Positions 7,273 to 8,526 of a DNA stretch of 8,526 nt are shown here, in pieces. The stretch is taken from the NCBI GenBank assembly GCA_003509805.1, contig DOMV01000181.1, positions 11,601 to 20,126 of the forward strand, given 5' to 3'. The notes under the pieces are model-generated. The model ran no database searches. It saw only the letters and a list, made by a program, of their open reading frames with translations, and had not been told where the DNA came from. This stretch comes from Planctomycetaceae bacterium (GTDB lineage Bacteria; Planctomycetota; Planctomycetia; Pirellulales; Thermoguttaceae). How positions within the stretch are numbered: position 1 is the stretch's first letter; the number at the start of each line of letters is the position of its first letter. The translations under genes were made by a program, and so were the position numbers.

Positions 7273-8414
7273 GTGTTTTTCAATCGGCGGCCCGAGAGGA
7301 TGCCCTCCGCCATGAAAAGACCGGTCGCGGCCAGGAGTAACCACGGGCCGAGCGAAAAAACACCTTCAACCGTTCCCGGGGCGGCCGTGCGTAGCGCCGT
7401 GTTTTCCGGGACGGTCCGCCGAGCCGCGAATTTCACCGATTCCCGGACCAAAGGAATAAACGCGGGTCGAATCATCCAACGGCTCATCGATTGCTGGGGG
7501 GCCGTCGTCCAAATCAGGACGTTTCCGCAGGCGGGTGCGGACGAATCCGTCATCGTTGATCTTGTTTTACCGATTGGGCCGTTCCAGGCGGCAATGAGTG
7601 GAAAACCGTTTGGAAGAGCGAGAATTGTCTCAATATCCCGATCGGTTCGTACCGGGACGTAACGTTCGACCGGCATGGAAAGGAGGCCGGCATTCGGATG
7701 GTCGGCAAAGGGTGTGATGATCGGGTGGCGATAATGACAGGGGTTTAACGGCTCATGTGATCGTGAATCATGCGGGCTCCCACGGGAACCATGCCTCGTG
7801 TGAATCCGATCCAACAACGGAACGCCGAAAAAATGTTCGTTCCATTTTTGGGCGTCGGTGCGTTCGCCGAGAACGAGAAAGAGGCCGCGACCGGATTGCG
7901 AATAAGAATGTAAAAGAGCGCTTTCCCGAGCCGTCGGGAAGGCCAGATCGGCAAGAATAACGATATCGAATTTTTCAAGATGCGCATGGAACGTATCGAC
8001 CCAGTCGGAAGCGCGGGCACGTTCGACTTCCCAACCGTCGAGGGCCAGCGTCAGGAAGTCCGCGCAAGTCCGGTCGTCGCCGAAAGCGCTTTCCCGACCG
8101 TCGAGAAGCAGGATTTTCGGTCGAACGATCTCCCGCGTGACTCGCTCGGTTCGCGAAGCCCGGGAAGGCGACATGTAACGCATTTGCGGACCGGCAAAAG
8201 CGAATGTCAAAAGACCGATCAGGACGGTGCGAATGAAAAGGAGCAAAAAATCGTCGAGCCGTTGCCGGTAACGTGTTTTGCGGACGGCGATTTCCAGGAT
8301 GGGGAACGCCCCCCAAGACAGGGGAACCGGCGCTTGGCGTTGGAATCGTTGCAGAAGCCACGGCAGCGGCGCCGCGATCAATCCCCATAATAGAATCGGA
8401 ACGGTGAACGACAT
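7266..8414 (-). CDS. Short BatA-like membrane protein with amidotransferase-like domain
   Basis: 382 residues from the ATG at 8414. The start MSFTVPILLWGLIAAPLPWL is the normal beginning of the BatA / aerotolerance-regulator N-terminal domain (two-helix membrane domain). ATG at 8450 or TTG at 8453 would add 12 or 13 polar residues; neither candidate has a good RBS, so the start is open. TM1 covers about 4-23. An amphipathic segment with WGAFPILEIAVRK and RYRQRLDDF precedes TM2 (about 56-75, ending FAGPQ). Residues 98-335 look like the class I glutamine-amidotransferase-like domain found in planctomycete BatA-type proteins: KILLLDGRES, FDIVILADLAF, SGRGLFLVLGERTD, HPIITPFAD (230-238), GNVLIWTTAP (298-307) and the RPAFIPLV tail. 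A third TM (about 354-375, LGPWLLLAATGLFMAEGIL) is near the C-terminus. I see no Cys-His-Glu catalytic triad and no MIDAS DxSxS motif, so it is probably a non-enzymatic membrane component. Family members are usually much longer, with a vWA region; this one appears to lack it. An upstream MoxR/DUF58 partner is expected but off-window. Confidence 0.85.
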   Translation of the reverse strand: MSFTVPILLWGLIAAPLPWLLQRFQRQAPVPLSWGAFPILEIAVRKTRYRQRLDDFLLLFIRTVLIGLLTFAFAGPQMRYMSPSRASRTERVTREIVRPKILLLDGRESAFGDDRTCADFLTLALDGWEVERARASDWVDTFHAHLEKFDIVILADLAFPTARESALLHSYSQSGRGLFLVLGERTDAQKWNEHFFGVPLLDRIHTRHGSRGSPHDSRSHEPLNPCHYRHPIITPFADHPNAGLLSMPVERYVPVRTDRDIETILALPNGFPLIAAWNGPIGKTRSTMTDSSAPACGNVLIWTTAPQQSMSRWMIRPAFIPLVRESVKFAARRTVPENTALRTAAPGTVEGVFSLGPWLLLAATGLFMAEGILSGRRLKNTI

Positions 8415-8473
8415 GCCTGGACGCAAATGTTGCTCTTCTGTGCCCCGCATCAAAAAAGAACCAAGGGCTTCCG

Positions 8474-8521
8474 GAGCACGGTGTTGCCCGAATACGGTGT
8501 GGCTTGAATACGGTGTTGACT
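8474..8521. repeat. Three imperfect 16-bp tandem repeats upstream of the BatA-like gene
   Basis: Units on the plus strand are GAGCACGGTGTTGCCC (8474), GAATACGGTGTGGCTT (8490) and GAATACGGTGTTGACT (8506). The core ACGGTGT recurs exactly every 16 bases (8478, 8494, 8510). Because 16 is not a multiple of three, the array is more likely non-coding or a gene-end expansion than a protein repeat. It may continue beyond the right edge, since only five bases follow. Confidence 0.7.
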
Positions 8522-8526
8522 AAATA

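Noticed and set aside
7255..7280. Possible intrinsic terminator at the end of the BatA-like gene
   Set aside because: The 7-bp stem is nearly all A-T, and on the minus strand it is followed by AAAACGG rather than a T-run. A short T-run exists only on the plus side, where there is no gene to terminate.
7186..7662. Plus-strand open frame across the intergenic gap and the 3' end of the BatA-like gene
   Set aside because: It overlaps the well-supported C-terminal domain and TM helix of the BatA-like protein, has no evident RBS and shows no domain.
8450..8526. A minus-strand frame open from the right edge and ending in TGA at 8452-8450, overlapping an ATG by one base (TGATG)
   Set aside because: It could be the last 24 codons of an upstream gene coupled to an earlier start of the BatA-like gene. 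However, the stretch is too short, crosses the 16-bp repeats and matches nothing I recognise, so I do not annotate it.

Overview
This window carries four protein-coding genes, all on the minus strand, so transcription runs from high to low coordinates. In transcription order they are: a short BatA-like membrane protein (8414-7266), a secreted ankyrin-repeat protein (7101-5260), a three-pass membrane protein with a long coiled-coil and cysteine-rich exported region (5139-3649), and a very large secreted TPR protein (3596 to the left edge, where it is cut off at about 1198 residues). I see no tRNA, rRNA, CRISPR array, insertion sequence or integrase. No gene-free stretch exceeds 300 bases; the gaps are about 52, 120, 164 and 112 bp.

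The gene types and order suggest a planctomycete or close relative. Those genomes often have a MoxR ATPase - DUF58 - BatA-type membrane protein - amidotransferase-like/vWA protein - coiled-coil membrane protein - large TPR protein cluster, related to the Bacteroides aerotolerance (Bat) operon. The base composition (moderately GC-rich, many TCG, CGN and GAA codons) and the weak or variable Shine-Dalgarno sites do not conflict with this. The assignment is inference from content; there is no marker gene in the window. The MoxR and DUF58 genes, if present, would lie beyond the right edge.

Right part (7266-8526): the BatA-like gene, preceded by three imperfect 16-bp tandem repeats. Middle (5140-7265): the ankyrin gene, which has its own plausible sigma70-type promoter and RBS in a 164-bp gap and breaks up the usual bat-type order. 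It contains an in-frame 12-bp tandem repeat. Left (1-5139): the coiled-coil gene, with a textbook RBS, and the TPR gene 52 bp after it. These two are probably co-transcribed.

All four products look exported or membrane-anchored. By the positive-inside rule, the coiled-coil/Cys-rich part of the 496-residue protein lies outside the cytoplasmic membrane, the same compartment as the signal-peptide-bearing ankyrin and TPR proteins. The simplest reading is an envelope scaffold: two membrane proteins plus two large repeat-type protein-protein interaction proteins, possibly controlled from inside by a MoxR ATPase encoded off-window. The biochemical function of such clusters is not established. The ankyrin insertion and the missing vWA domain in the BatA-like protein are the parts most worth a second look.
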